Origin: Tritrichomonas musculus
Taxonomy: Eukaryota; Parabasalia; Tritrichomonadida; Tritrichomonadidae
Direction: 5' to 3'
DNA: 64,000 bases
NCBI GenBank assembly: GCA_039105265.1
Contig: JAPFFF010000003.1
Coordinates: 5,580,001 to 5,644,000, forward strand
Both the position numbers and the translations under genes were made by a program. Below are positions 28,915 to 38,601 of the stretch, in pieces. How positions within the stretch are numbered: the first letter of the stretch is position 1; every line of letters starts with the position of its first letter. The notes beneath the pieces were generated by a model that was not told the origin of the DNA, did no database searches, and was given only the letters and a program-made list of their open reading frames with translations.

Positions 28915-29961
28915 ATGATTTTTCTTGCAATTTATTTTTGTATATGCGAGCAATCCATAGTTGAAGTTCAAAAAATTGATACGAGTGTTATTTATCAGCA
29001 AATGAGATCTGGGAAAAAGTTTTCTGAAGTAGTTGATGTGTCACAATTTTCTCACCTTTTTCCAAAATCAAAAGAACTTGTTGACATTGTAGATAACTTA
29101 GAATTTCCATCGCAATCTTGTTATTCAGAAATAGTAGCAAGATTAAAAATAGATTGTAATACAGAAAATGAAGGCGAGCAACAATTATTAGCTCTCAGAT
29201 TTACAGAATGCTATTATAACATTACAAATAGGCTTGACCAGTTTCCATGTGATGTTCCTGATGAAGATAAGCCTAGAGTAATGGAACCACCAGTTTATTC
29301 TATTTACACAACTATGAAAGAACATCTCAGAAGCCTTTGTCATTTTGCAAAGCAGTCGATATTCAATGAAGAAACATCTAAGCAATTGATTAATTTATTC
29401 AAATCTGTTGTTGACTCTTCCAAAACAATTGAAGAAATGAATCATACGATGAATAGTTCATTCATTTCTTTAACTAATTCAATTTCTACTATAGGTGAAC
29501 AGCTTGAACATGGGCAAAATGTATTAAATGCTATTAGAAAGCAATCTATTATTTTCGAGCAAAGTGTCAAAAAAATGGCTGATGTTATTACAAAGCCATT
29601 TAAGCATATCGAAAACATTAAAATGTTCTTTTTAATGGTTATTATCAGTTTTTTCATTGGTTTCTTTTTACCTGAAGTATTGTTGCCAATGTTACTGCTC
29701 ACTTTAATATACTTTTTAACAGATAAATCGCTCGGTAACCGTTTTGAGTGGTGGAATGACTCTTTCCTTAAAATAGGGTTGAAATTTATATACTTTGGAG
29801 TTTGCTTATCATATCCACTGTATAAATTTTCATCAAATTTTGTCTTCATTACGAATTTTTTATTGAAATTTTTCAGGATTAAAAAAGAAGAATCAGTCAA
29901 AATTCCAAGATTTGGATACAAAGCGCGTCCTCAAAAGCCAAGATGTCCAAGAGCATATTAA
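28915..29961 (+). CDS. GEX1/Kar5/Brambleberry-like nuclear-fusion membrane protein
   Basis: A 348-residue membrane protein. Signal-like N-terminus (MIFLAIYFCICEQ). A lumenal cysteine domain follows with Cys69, Cys81, Cys99, Cys112 and Cys142 in the spacing of the GEX1/Kar5/Brambleberry family: CYSEIVARLKIDC, ALRFTECYYNITNRLDQFPC, then YSIYTTMKEHLRSLCHFAKQ. After it comes a helical region (about 150-230, FKSVVDSSKTIEEMNHTMN, STIGEQLEHGQ) and a cluster of membrane segments at about 236-253, 254-269 and 288-316, with a short basic cytosolic tail. Family members sit in the nuclear envelope and are needed for nuclear fusion after gamete fusion. Recognition rests on pattern and layout only; other ER membrane proteins remain possible. 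Confidence 0.62.
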   Translation: MIFLAIYFCICEQSIVEVQKIDTSVIYQQMRSGKKFSEVVDVSQFSHLFPKSKELVDIVDNLEFPSQSCYSEIVARLKIDCNTENEGEQQLLALRFTECYYNITNRLDQFPCDVPDEDKPRVMEPPVYSIYTTMKEHLRSLCHFAKQSIFNEETSKQLINLFKSVVDSSKTIEEMNHTMNSSFISLTNSISTIGEQLEHGQNVLNAIRKQSIIFEQSVKKMADVITKPFKHIENIKMFFLMVIISFFIGFFLPEVLLPMLLLTLIYFLTDKSLGNRFEWWNDSFLKIGLKFIYFGVCLSYPLYKFSSNFVFITNFLLKFFRIKKEESVKIPRFGYKARPQKPRCPRAY

Positions 29962-30097
29962 ATTTATACCTATTTAAAAATTGATGTGCATGTTTAATAA
30001 ATGTTAACATTATTTTTAGAATTTATTTTTAAAAAAAAAAAAATCATTTTTAAATAAATAGGTGAAATTTTAAGGTTAAATTAATGTCAAATATTTC

Positions 30098-33000
30098 ATG
30101 GAAGAAGGAATAGATATTAAGCAAAGGTTAATTGAATTATATACAGAACTTCAAAATCCATCTCTTTTTAATGCGAATGAAGTAAGCAATTCTATTATAG
30201 AAATATATTCATCAATATCATCGATACCTATTTTAATTGATATAATGATGAATTCAGATAATCAAAACTTTAGACAGCAAGCCTCATTTGGACTTAAATA
30301 TTCTTTATCATCATGCTCATCACAACTTGATCCATCCAAATGTGATGGCATATGGAATAGTTTATTTGCATTAATATCAAATGAGAACGATGAGCACAGC
30401 GTTGATATACTTTTATCGCCATTAATAGAATTGTTTCAAATATCAAATTACGAATGGAGTCTAGTTGAAGGCTTTGTTAATTCATTGGGCCAAACAAACC
30501 TTTTGAAATGTTTTCACGTGGTTTCTTCTCTTCTTCCGTATGTCCAGCCAGAATATGTTTCTTCTCATTTTGACTATTTCAGCACAATAATTGAATATTC
30601 TTTTACATCTCCAAAAAAAATGGAATTGTTTAAATACACATTCATCATTTTTTTCAATCTAGCTTTTCATGTTCGATTCATCGATCCTGAAATTTATAAA
30701 AATTTCATTCAAAAAGTGACACGGCCGTTTTCTGAGATGTTAATTGTTCTCTTCGCAAATGAAGAATATCTTAAAGAATCAATCTCAGATATCATCGGCT
30801 CGATTGATTATCAAATCAATCCTTTTTCACTTGAGAAACTTTTTCAAGCGATTATTGAATCATTAAAAAATTCCACTTTTTCAATGGAAATGAAGTCAAA
30901 CATCATTCTTTTATTTGGCCAAATTCTTGAATATGATGCGTCATTCATTATTGACGTCGCAACTTTGCAAAATTTGATATCTATGTCAATTTCTTTGTCA
31001 ATTGAAATTTTCAATCATTCTGAGGATTTTGACAGTTGTGATTCATTCATCTTTTCCCAGTTTTTCTATCAATGTTTAAATAGAATTCCAAATGAAAATC
31101 TTAGAGCAGTTACAGATCCTTTTATTGAGTCATTATCAAATGCCCAAACTTTATCTGAATTGTATAATTTATTACTTTTGTTTGAAGCTTGTTTGCAACG
31201 ATCAAGTTTGTTGTTTGTTGATGAATATTCAAAAATTGTGACGGTTTTAATCAACTGTCTACAAAGTAATCATCCTGGAATAAGAAATGAAGCTGCTTGT
31301 ATTTTTTATTCTCAAAAAGTTCTTATTCAATCCATTGAAAAAGTTCGAATTTGTCAAATAATTCAATTGATTATTAATATTTTGAGTTCTCAAGATTTCT
31401 TCTACGGTTACACTATCATCGATAAGCTGATTGATGAGCTTGATGATTCTGATCCAATTTTTGAATCCACTTTTTCAATATGTAATCATATTATTAGGAA
31501 TTTTTCAGAAATTGATTCATCATTGATTACTATTTGTTGGAGTGTTTTAAATAATTTGTTAAAAAAATCAAAACAATTGGTTTTAAATGTATTTGATGAT
31601 TTGTACTCATTTTGCTTTTCACTAATTTCTCAATTTATTTCAAATGATAATGAAAATTCTAAAGTAATTCAATTTTTTGTGCATTCAATGGTAAAATGTT
31701 TATCGTCTCTCTCAAAAAGTTGTTATGAAAAAATTATAGAAAAGTTGAATGAAATCTTTTCGTTGTTTATTATTTTATTGAAGGATTTTTCAAATGATTT
31801 TAAAATACATAAGTCAGTTCTCAAAAGCTTTAAGTCATTTGTATCAAAAATGCCAAATGAATTCGAATCATATATCTATTCTTTTTTAACTAGTATTTTC
31901 AAAGAAGATCTTTACCAAGCTACTGTGAAAATGGAATCTGATAAAGGTAATCAAAGAAATTATTCAGTTTATGTAATTGCTCCTTCAATTAATTTACTAT
32001 CTAAAATATTACGAAATTATCCTCATTTTTTTGGTGACGCTGAAATGATCAATTATTTATTAAAGGTTTTTGTTATGGGAATAAACAGTATTTATACAAA
32101 AGAGATAATCGCAAGCCTTCATTTGTTTAAAAAAACATTGATTTTTATGAATAAAAGCAACATTATTTTGCCAAATGTTGTCAGGCAATACGTTATGTAT
32201 ATAATAAGTAAAATGGAAAAAGAAACTGATGGGTCAGTAATTCGTTCAATGTTTGATGCACTAAATAAAGCTATTTCAATTTTTGGCAATTCAATTATTT
32301 TCCAAAGTGAAGCTTCACTTTTTCAATTTGTAATAAAATGTGTTGAAGGCAACAAAAATAAATTTACAAATGAAATTGAATATAATCACATTTATAATGA
32401 AAAAGCGCTACAGCTTTTAGGTAATATCATCAAAAATTTTTATGATAATAATGATGATGTAGGTGAAAATAATAATTTTAATGATTTACTTATACGAGAT
32501 TTTATTCCAAGAATTCTTCAAATATTAAATGAACAAGATCCTCTTTTTGTTGCATTTGGTCTAAATTTAATGTCACAAATTGCTATTTCAGCCAAAAGCA
32601 TTTTATCACCTGAAATTTTATCTATACCAATCCAGAAATCATTATTTTTCATTGAACAAAAAAATGGTTTGACAGTTCCATCAATTGTTTTTTTAGATTC
32701 GTTAATAAATAATCATCAAATATCTGAAGATATGGCTAGACAGTTAATATGTTTATCTGAAGCACAGATATCATCTCTTGATTGCTCAATTGCTGATCAG
32801 AAATGTTTATCTGAATATTTTATAACGCTTCTCACTATTCTTGATTTGCATGCTAATAATTTGATAGATGACCAGAAAAAGAAAATAATTTTGTCTAATC
32901 TTCCTATTGTTTTTTCCAAACTATTTAATAATAAATATATATATTTATTTTTATTGAAGCATTTCAATGATTCTCAAGATCTTCAATTCGATATAATGAA

Positions 33001-33214
33001 AAATATAGTGATTGTTTTTGAATCAGCTTCAACAATTGTTGATTCTTATCTTCCTCAAGAAATAATTAGTAATTTGTTAGCAATTATACTGCAATCTGGT
33101 ATTATTAATGATTTAAATGCTTTAAATGCATTATTTAAAGAGCAAAATGATAGAATCCAAAATTTCACAAGAACAATATCTTTTTTATCTCAGCAAAATA
33201 CAGAAAAAGATTGA
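30098..33214 (+). CDS. Importin-beta family karyopherin (importin-4/5-like)
   Basis: A 1038-residue HEAT-repeat protein of the size of importin-4/5 (Kap123/Kap121). The N-terminus has the beta-karyopherin pattern of a first HEAT pair followed by NFRQQASFGLKYSLSSC, where the family has RxxAAxxLK. Further repeats run through the protein, for example HPGIRNEAACIFYSQKV and DPLFVAFGLNLMSQIA, with acidic loops (YDNNDDVGENNN) that often contact cargo or Ran. It should carry ribosomal or histone cargo through nuclear pores and be released by Ran-GTP, with RanBP1 (8947) in the same cycle. Start ATG 30098. The exact subfamily is uncertain because the sequence is divergent and Ser/Asn/Ile-rich. Confidence 0.75.
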   Translation: MEEGIDIKQRLIELYTELQNPSLFNANEVSNSIIEIYSSISSIPILIDIMMNSDNQNFRQQASFGLKYSLSSCSSQLDPSKCDGIWNSLFALISNENDEHSVDILLSPLIELFQISNYEWSLVEGFVNSLGQTNLLKCFHVVSSLLPYVQPEYVSSHFDYFSTIIEYSFTSPKKMELFKYTFIIFFNLAFHVRFIDPEIYKNFIQKVTRPFSEMLIVLFANEEYLKESISDIIGSIDYQINPFSLEKLFQAIIESLKNSTFSMEMKSNIILLFGQILEYDASFIIDVATLQNLISMSISLSIEIFNHSEDFDSCDSFIFSQFFYQCLNRIPNENLRAVTDPFIESLSNAQTLSELYNLLLLFEACLQRSSLLFVDEYSKIVTVLINCLQSNHPGIRNEAACIFYSQKVLIQSIEKVRICQIIQLIINILSSQDFFYGYTIIDKLIDELDDSDPIFESTFSICNHIIRNFSEIDSSLITICWSVLNNLLKKSKQLVLNVFDDLYSFCFSLISQFISNDNENSKVIQFFVHSMVKCLSSLSKSCYEKIIEKLNEIFSLFIILLKDFSNDFKIHKSVLKSFKSFVSKMPNEFESYIYSFLTSIFKEDLYQATVKMESDKGNQRNYSVYVIAPSINLLSKILRNYPHFFGDAEMINYLLKVFVMGINSIYTKEIIASLHLFKKTLIFMNKSNIILPNVVRQYVMYIISKMEKETDGSVIRSMFDALNKAISIFGNSIIFQSEASLFQFVIKCVEGNKNKFTNEIEYNHIYNEKALQLLGNIIKNFYDNNDDVGENNNFNDLLIRDFIPRILQILNEQDPLFVAFGLNLMSQIAISAKSILSPEILSIPIQKSLFFIEQKNGLTVPSIVFLDSLINNHQISEDMARQLICLSEAQISSLDCSIADQKCLSEYFITLLTILDLHANNLIDDQKKKIILSNLPIVFSKLFNNKYIYLFLLKHFNDSQDLQFDIMKNIVIVFESASTIVDSYLPQEIISNLLAIILQSGIINDLNALNALFKEQNDRIQNFTRTISFLSQQNTEKD

Positions 33215-33534
33215 TTTACGATTTATACTGTATAGAAAATTCAATACGATGTGTTAAGTTCCATTGTAATTAATTTTATAAAATATTTGTTACAAAAGTG
33301 ATATGATGTGGACAATTCCCAATTTTGTAAAATACTTTCAGTCAAAGTTGTTAATAAAAAATTCAATTCTAATTCAATTTTTAAGAAAAGGAAAAAAAAA
33401 GAAAAAAGAAAAAGAAAAAAAAGAAATAAGTTAAGCTAGATTGAATTTTAATAAAATAAAAAGAAATCCAATGTTGAAAAATAAATTTTAATCAATCAAA
33501 TTTGTATTTCTGAAATTTTGATTTTATGTTTGAT
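33215..33534. other. Convergent intergenic region with a purine tract
   Basis: Lies between the 3' ends of two convergent genes. Contains an almost pure A/G stretch at about 33384-33430. Nothing else seen. Confidence 0.5.
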
Positions 33535-34749
33535 TTATTTAGGTTGCTCGTAAAACACGAAAAGAGCAGCTGTAGAAACAACAGCAATAATTTCTTGGTT
33601 AGGATGAGATTCACAAACTGTAACCCTCTTACTGAAGTCCCTACCAGGCTCTGGAGGTGGCCTCGGCGTCCTTGCACTGACTGCCTTATGCCTACTTGCT
33701 TTTCCGTTCTTCCAATCCCAAGCAATAAAGTCTGCAGAATAACAACCAGTAACGATTTTTCCGTTTGGAGTGAAAGCCGTTCGAAACTGGTCTTTAACAT
33801 AATCATCGCTAACAAGCCACTCCATCTGTCCTGGGAACCACTGAACGTCGAGCTTAGCTGCGGGCGCTGAAGGTTGACGAATGTCCCATACTTGGACATC
33901 GCCGAAACGTCTGACAGCAAAATAATTTCCATCTGGACTGAACACCACGGAGCCAACGCTATCGCAGCCTTCCATTTGCTGCGATCTGCTTGTGTGAAGC
34001 GAAGTATCAACTTCTATTGATGGAGTAAGATCTTCTGTTCTTTGTCTCATATCTAGAATTCGGCAAGATCCATAGTCATCACCTATTAAGAATGCTGATG
34101 GATATAAATTGTGAACCGCGGAAGTAGTAATTTCTGGTTCTTGTTGAGATACTTTGCATAAGCAAACGGACTTTACATCCCTTTCAATATCCCATAATTT
34201 GACGCAAGAAACATCAACCATTAAGAAAGAGTGTTGATCGGACAAGCATTGAAGATCGACGATATATTCTGTTTGAATATCAGTAAAAGTGCGAACGCAT
34301 TGGTAACTATACTTTGTATCGGCTTGTCTAGCGGTTGGAAAAGTAAACGTATCGATTGTTTGATTTGTGTCAAAAGCATTCCATGTGTTTTTGGGAACTG
34401 CGTTAAATCGCCATAATTTCGCGTCGTGGCTATTACATGTTATTAATAATGGGTTGATTGTTTGAATTGGAACCCATTTTATAGAATTGACTTTCATTTC
34501 GCTCAATTCTGAACGGAAGTAATCAAATTGAGCTTTATGAGCGTGAACTTGCGTAACGAAAGAAACTGTTGGGCGGCTATTTTGAGTAACTTTTCCATTT
34601 AGCTTAAAAACGACAACACGGCCAGCTTGGTCACCAGATGCGAGAAACTGGCCATCGCAACTGAAGGCGAGTGTAGAAATTGTATCATCGGGTTTGAACT
34701 GAGAAAGAGGAACCTGGTCCCCAAAAGACGCTAAGGGTTGGAGTTCCAT
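33535..34749 (-). CDS. PPP2R2: PP2A regulatory subunit B, B55/PPP2R2 type (WD40)
   Basis: A 404-residue WD40 protein matching the B55 family: DTISTLAFSCDGQFLASGDQ, GRVVVFKLNGK, the FDYFRSELSEMKVNSIKWVP segment (as FDYLKSLEIEEKINKIRW in animals), LLITCNSHDAKLWRF, IVDLQCLSDQHSFLMVDVSC, VKLWDIERD and a seventh blade ending VFYEQPK. B55 gives PP2A specificity for mitotic-exit and cytoskeletal substrates. It is a little shorter than the roughly 450-residue animal protein because several loops are trimmed. Base composition is less AT-rich than the neighbours, which fits a highly expressed gene. Confidence 0.9.
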   Translation of the reverse strand: MELQPLASFGDQVPLSQFKPDDTISTLAFSCDGQFLASGDQAGRVVVFKLNGKVTQNSRPTVSFVTQVHAHKAQFDYFRSELSEMKVNSIKWVPIQTINPLLITCNSHDAKLWRFNAVPKNTWNAFDTNQTIDTFTFPTARQADTKYSYQCVRTFTDIQTEYIVDLQCLSDQHSFLMVDVSCVKLWDIERDVKSVCLCKVSQQEPEITTSAVHNLYPSAFLIGDDYGSCRILDMRQRTEDLTPSIEVDTSLHTSRSQQMEGCDSVGSVVFSPDGNYFAVRRFGDVQVWDIRQPSAPAAKLDVQWFPGQMEWLVSDDYVKDQFRTAFTPNGKIVTGCYSADFIAWDWKNGKASRHKAVSARTPRPPPEPGRDFSKRVTVCESHPNQEIIAVVSTAALFVFYEQPK

Positions 34750-35882
34750 TCTTCTATTTTATTCTATTTTAAATTTTTTTCTTTGAGGGTTTCTCAAATA
34801 AGCCGTCAATTTTCCTATCGTTGTCATTTAAAAGTGATGGTAAAATTAAAACGGTTGAAAGGTTGATTGTTTTTATATCTTAGTTCAGAAAACTGATTGA
34901 AAAATTAATATGAAAAAAAAAAAATATTCAAAAGTGGTTCAGAAATGAATATTATTATTCTTTAAATTGAAAGAATTAAAATAAACCGTACTAATCAAAA
35001 AAATAAAATTATCTTGATTAATTACTTTTATTAATATTAAATACAATTGATTTTATAAATAATGATATTTCTAAACTTTGAAATAAACTATTTCGATATT
35101 TAATATTATATATCTTAAAAAAATGTTCTAGCATCTAAATGAATTTTGGTATCATTAAACAAAAATTTTATTATTAATTATTTTTCTATATTAATTTAAA
35201 TTTTTTTTTGAAAAAAATGCATTTTTTTAAAAGATAAACCAAAAATTTTTTGATACATTTGGTTTGATGAAAGTTGAAAAATATTTCATATATTTTCTTG
35301 TGTAAAGAAAATTGATTTTCTAAATCTAAATAAATTTCAAGTAACAATTCTAATTAAAATTATAATATGATTAAAAACTTAGGATATCGTTATAAATTAT
35401 TGAGGTATAAATGCAAATTATTTCAATCGAATTTAATTTAAAGATCAAATTCATTCAAAAAAAAAATGAAAGAAATCATCGAATTATAAAAAATAGTACC
35501 AAATTTTTGAGCTGGAGGCAAGCAAAACAGATGGCTGTCTGAAAATAATATCAGCTTGCTGTTTATTTAAAAAGCCTATCAAAACAATATTTAAACACAA
35601 GAATTGAAAAATTTAATATATTCACTTGATTAGATCAATTTTCGATTCTATTAGTAAAAAAATCGATTCACAGTCGAGAAGAAATTATTTATAAAACAAT
35701 AATGAATACGACTAAATATAAACTACATCTGTAATCAGAATATAAAACTTTTTCTTTCATTTGAAAAACGAAATTTTGTTTTGTTTCTTTATCCTAAAAT
35801 TTTCTGTTTAGAGAATTTATTTATGGTTAAAAATAAAAATGCCGGGTTTTGTTATATAACATTTTTTTGATTGATTTCGTTT
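34750..35882. other. Gene-free AT-rich region
   Basis: About 1.1 kb between two minus-strand genes. Poly-A/T runs and short chance frames only; no repeats or RNA genes that I can support. Confidence 0.5.
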
Positions 35883-37817
35883 TTACAAATATACGATATT
35901 TGATAAAAATATTGGAAGTAAAACAGTATCGCCGTCACTAAAAGCATATAATTTCTTCTCTTTTTTTGAAACTTTGAAACGAAATCCATTGTATTCATAT
36001 TCATTATTTCCATTAAAATGAAGATTTGATATATCACCACCAGCGTTTTTTAACATGTGTTTAACATCTTTATCAAAAATATCTAAATAGCTGAGAGCTG
36101 AAAGAGCATATCCTTCTTTATATTTGTCTAGGTCTTCTTGCGTAAAATCAGCGCTATCACTTTCATTGTTAACATTACTATTTAAGCTGTCATTTGATTT
36201 TGGTTTTGAAATCGAATTATCAGAATTATCGCTTTTTTCACGAGTTGGTGTCAATGTAACAATAGAATTTGTTTCTTCCTTTATCGAAGTGTTCGGTGTA
36301 GAATTTGAAGTGCTTCTAAGCTCACTATCTTTAATTTTGAAGAAAAATTCTTCTGTAGATTCACTTTTATCATTTGAGGTATCAGAGCTGCTATTTGGAG
36401 AAGACTTGTTAGGTGTATTGATTCGGCTATTGTTTTGGCTGCGATTTCTATGTAATTTTGGAAGATTATTATTAACTGTTTTAATTGTCTCACATTCGTT
36501 AATAAGTCTTTGTATATCTGTTTTAAGATTCTCGCATTGAAATTGAGTGCGGTTAAAAGAAGCTTTCATTGAAATTTTCAATAATTTAATCTTTCGCATT
36601 AGCTCACGTTTTTCTTTTTCTTCTTGAAGCATCTTTTTCTGTTGTTCAGGGTCAATATTGTCATCAGAATTATTTGATATGAGCGTAGGTGCGGAAGATG
36701 GTGTGAGGGCGATAAGGGCAGACTTCATTGTATCAAGTCTGTTTACAAGGTAATTTAATCGTTCTGGAAGAATTGATAAATCTTCATTTGATTTTTGAAG
36801 AACACCTATTTTTCTCATTGTATTTTCGTCAAGAACCCTTCTTTTCTTTTTACGATTATAGTTTCTTTGTTGATTACTTTTCACCTTTTTGGCATCATTT
36901 TTTACTTTAATTTCACTTGACGTATCAGAATCAGAGTTATCTTCTACATCTTCATAATCAATATTATTGTCAATATCATTATCATCAAGTGTCTCAAGTA
37001 TCTCTGTAATAATTGCTAGTTGTTTGGATAAATATTCAACTGTTGGGTATCTTTCGTATTGCATTCTTAATTCATCGTTTTCACTAATTAATATATCTTT
37101 TTTACTGTCCAGAATTCTCATTGTTTCTCCTGATCTTTCATTTAAAATATCTATCTTATCTTGTAAATCGTTTTCACGTTCAGATAGTTGTTTTCTCTGA
37201 ACAGATATAGCATTAAATTGGGCTTGCAAACTATTTTTCTTGGAGATAGCACGCCTGATAGCATCAGATTTAAGGTTTCCTGGGCTCTTGGCCTTTTGAA
37301 TATTATTTAAGATTCTGTTGGTTGAATTTTTAGGGGAGCTTGTGGAGATTGATTTGATGGAAGATGCAGCAGATGTAACAGATATCGATCCAAAATCGAT
37401 CATGCTACTTGTACTATTTTCTGAAAAAATATTTTTGTTCTGATCACTAAGCGTTTGAGTTTTTAATAGTAGCAATTTATCTTCACTGTTACTACTAATA
37501 CTACTAATTGTAAAAACGTTATTACTAAGCTCAAAATCGGACTTTGTTGATTCTGCTTTTTCATTAATAACGGGGTTCTTATTATCTTTGATTTGTATCA
37601 TGCTGTTTTTATTTGATTCTGAACGAATGTTGCTGTAATTTATAAAATCCTCGCTATTATTTGTAAAGTCATCGAAATCAAAAGGACTACTATCATTAGT
37701 ATCTTTTGAATTTTCTTTTTCATCGTTAACGTTATGATTTGTCGGTACTATATCATCTGTTGTATTTGTCTCATTTGGAGGAGATGTCTCATTTTTTAAA
37801 ATTTCATTATGAGACAT
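35883..37817 (-). CDS. Asn/Ser-rich coiled-coil protein (644 aa), function unknown
   Basis: A 644-residue protein. The first 160 residues are Asn/Ser/Asp-rich and probably disordered. Coiled coil at about 190-270 (FNAISVQRKQLSERENDLQD, KIDILNERSGETMRI) and again at about 390-440 (QEEKEKRELMRKIKLLK). A basic patch (RNYNRKKKRRVLDE, about 317-330) could be a nuclear signal. Low complexity returns at about 450-555. The last 75 residues are compact and less biased (LSALSYLDIFDKDVKHMLKN to LLPIFLSNIVYL), probably a small folded domain. ATG 37817; divergent from the gene at 37915 with a 97-bp shared upstream region. Confidence 0.72.
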   Translation of the reverse strand: MSHNEILKNETSPPNETNTTDDIVPTNHNVNDEKENSKDTNDSSPFDFDDFTNNSEDFINYSNIRSESNKNSMIQIKDNKNPVINEKAESTKSDFELSNNVFTISSISSNSEDKLLLLKTQTLSDQNKNIFSENSTSSMIDFGSISVTSAASSIKSISTSSPKNSTNRILNNIQKAKSPGNLKSDAIRRAISKKNSLQAQFNAISVQRKQLSERENDLQDKIDILNERSGETMRILDSKKDILISENDELRMQYERYPTVEYLSKQLAIITEILETLDDNDIDNNIDYEDVEDNSDSDTSSEIKVKNDAKKVKSNQQRNYNRKKKRRVLDENTMRKIGVLQKSNEDLSILPERLNYLVNRLDTMKSALIALTPSSAPTLISNNSDDNIDPEQQKKMLQEEKEKRELMRKIKLLKISMKASFNRTQFQCENLKTDIQRLINECETIKTVNNNLPKLHRNRSQNNSRINTPNKSSPNSSSDTSNDKSESTEEFFFKIKDSELRSTSNSTPNTSIKEETNSIVTLTPTREKSDNSDNSISKPKSNDSLNSNVNNESDSADFTQEDLDKYKEGYALSALSYLDIFDKDVKHMLKNAGGDISNLHFNGNNEYEYNGFRFKVSKKEKKLYAFSDGDTVLLPIFLSNIVYL

Positions 37818-37909
37818 CGATCATATTTTTTTCAAATTGAATATAATGTCACTTTTCTTATAAAAATTGGGGAAATTTTATATTGAAAAAATTGAAAGAT
37901 AGTTTTATG

Positions 37910-37914
37910 TCATT
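37910..37914 (+). promoter_or_regulatory. Initiator-like site TCATT next to the ATG
   Basis: TCATT runs directly into the ATG at 37915. If used, the transcript would have an almost absent 5' leader, which occurs in trichomonads. Confidence 0.35.
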
Positions 37915-38298
37915 ATGGAAGCTTCAAATAATCAATTATTAGAAGAAATAAAAAACAATCTAGCTGAAATCCGAGAAAAAGTTGTTCAAAACCCAAAAAA
38001 CCTTGAGCCCGTAATTACAGAATTAACTATGATTTTAAATAAATTTGATCCAAATAATCAAAAACGCCCATTCTTCCAAAAAGAAATTGATTCTCAAGAA
38101 TGGATTAATAAAATACGTGAAACCTCAGGTATTAAAAACCTTGGAATTATTCAGATTCGTTATAAATCAGAAGAATTAAGTAAAAAATTATCAATTCCTC
38201 TTCCAAATAGTACAAAACATCATCAAGATCCACTTTTATATTGGTATCAGACTAATTGGGAAGAGCTTGAACCTTATATTAGTAATTGGAATTCTTAG
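37915..38298 (+). CDS. Small hypothetical protein (127 aa)
   Basis: 127 residues: an N-terminal amphipathic helix (about 5-50, LLEEIKNNLAEIREKVVQNP), then a mixed region with several aromatics at the end (DPLLYWYQTNWEELEPYISN). No signal, membrane or metal-binding motif. Composition is coding-like and it sits head-to-head with the 644-aa gene, so it is probably real. Family not recognised. Confidence 0.65.
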   Translation: MEASNNQLLEEIKNNLAEIREKVVQNPKNLEPVITELTMILNKFDPNNQKRPFFQKEIDSQEWINKIRETSGIKNLGIIQIRYKSEELSKKLSIPLPNSTKHHQDPLLYWYQTNWEELEPYISNWNS

Positions 38299-38601
38299 AC
38301 AGGTTAATTAGATTTGATAATGTATTATCAAATCAAATTTTGTAGTATAATATTAACCTTTTTGAAAGATGTTGTTTTGGAATTATATTCAATAAAGTTA
38401 AATTAAATAATTTTTTTATTTGTATGTTCTTGAAATTATCATATAAAATCAATTTTAATACGATGTGTATAAAAGAAGATTAATAGAGCTTAATATATTC
38501 AGCAATGAAATTACATGTGATTTTTATTATTATTATTATTATTATTTAACATTCATTATATATAACATTTATATTAATATATAGCATTTATAATTAAAGA
38601 T
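38299..38601. other. Convergent intergenic spacer
   Basis: About 300 bp between converging genes; includes an ATT trinucleotide run at about 38523-38546. Nothing else seen. Confidence 0.5.

Noticed and set aside
33526-34416. Plus-strand frames opposite the PP2A B55 gene
   Set aside because: Antisense shadows; the WD40 protein on minus is well conserved.
36124-36540. 138-codon plus-strand frame rich in Ser/Leu/Phe
   Set aside because: Shadow of the Ser/Asp-rich part of the 644-aa minus-strand gene.
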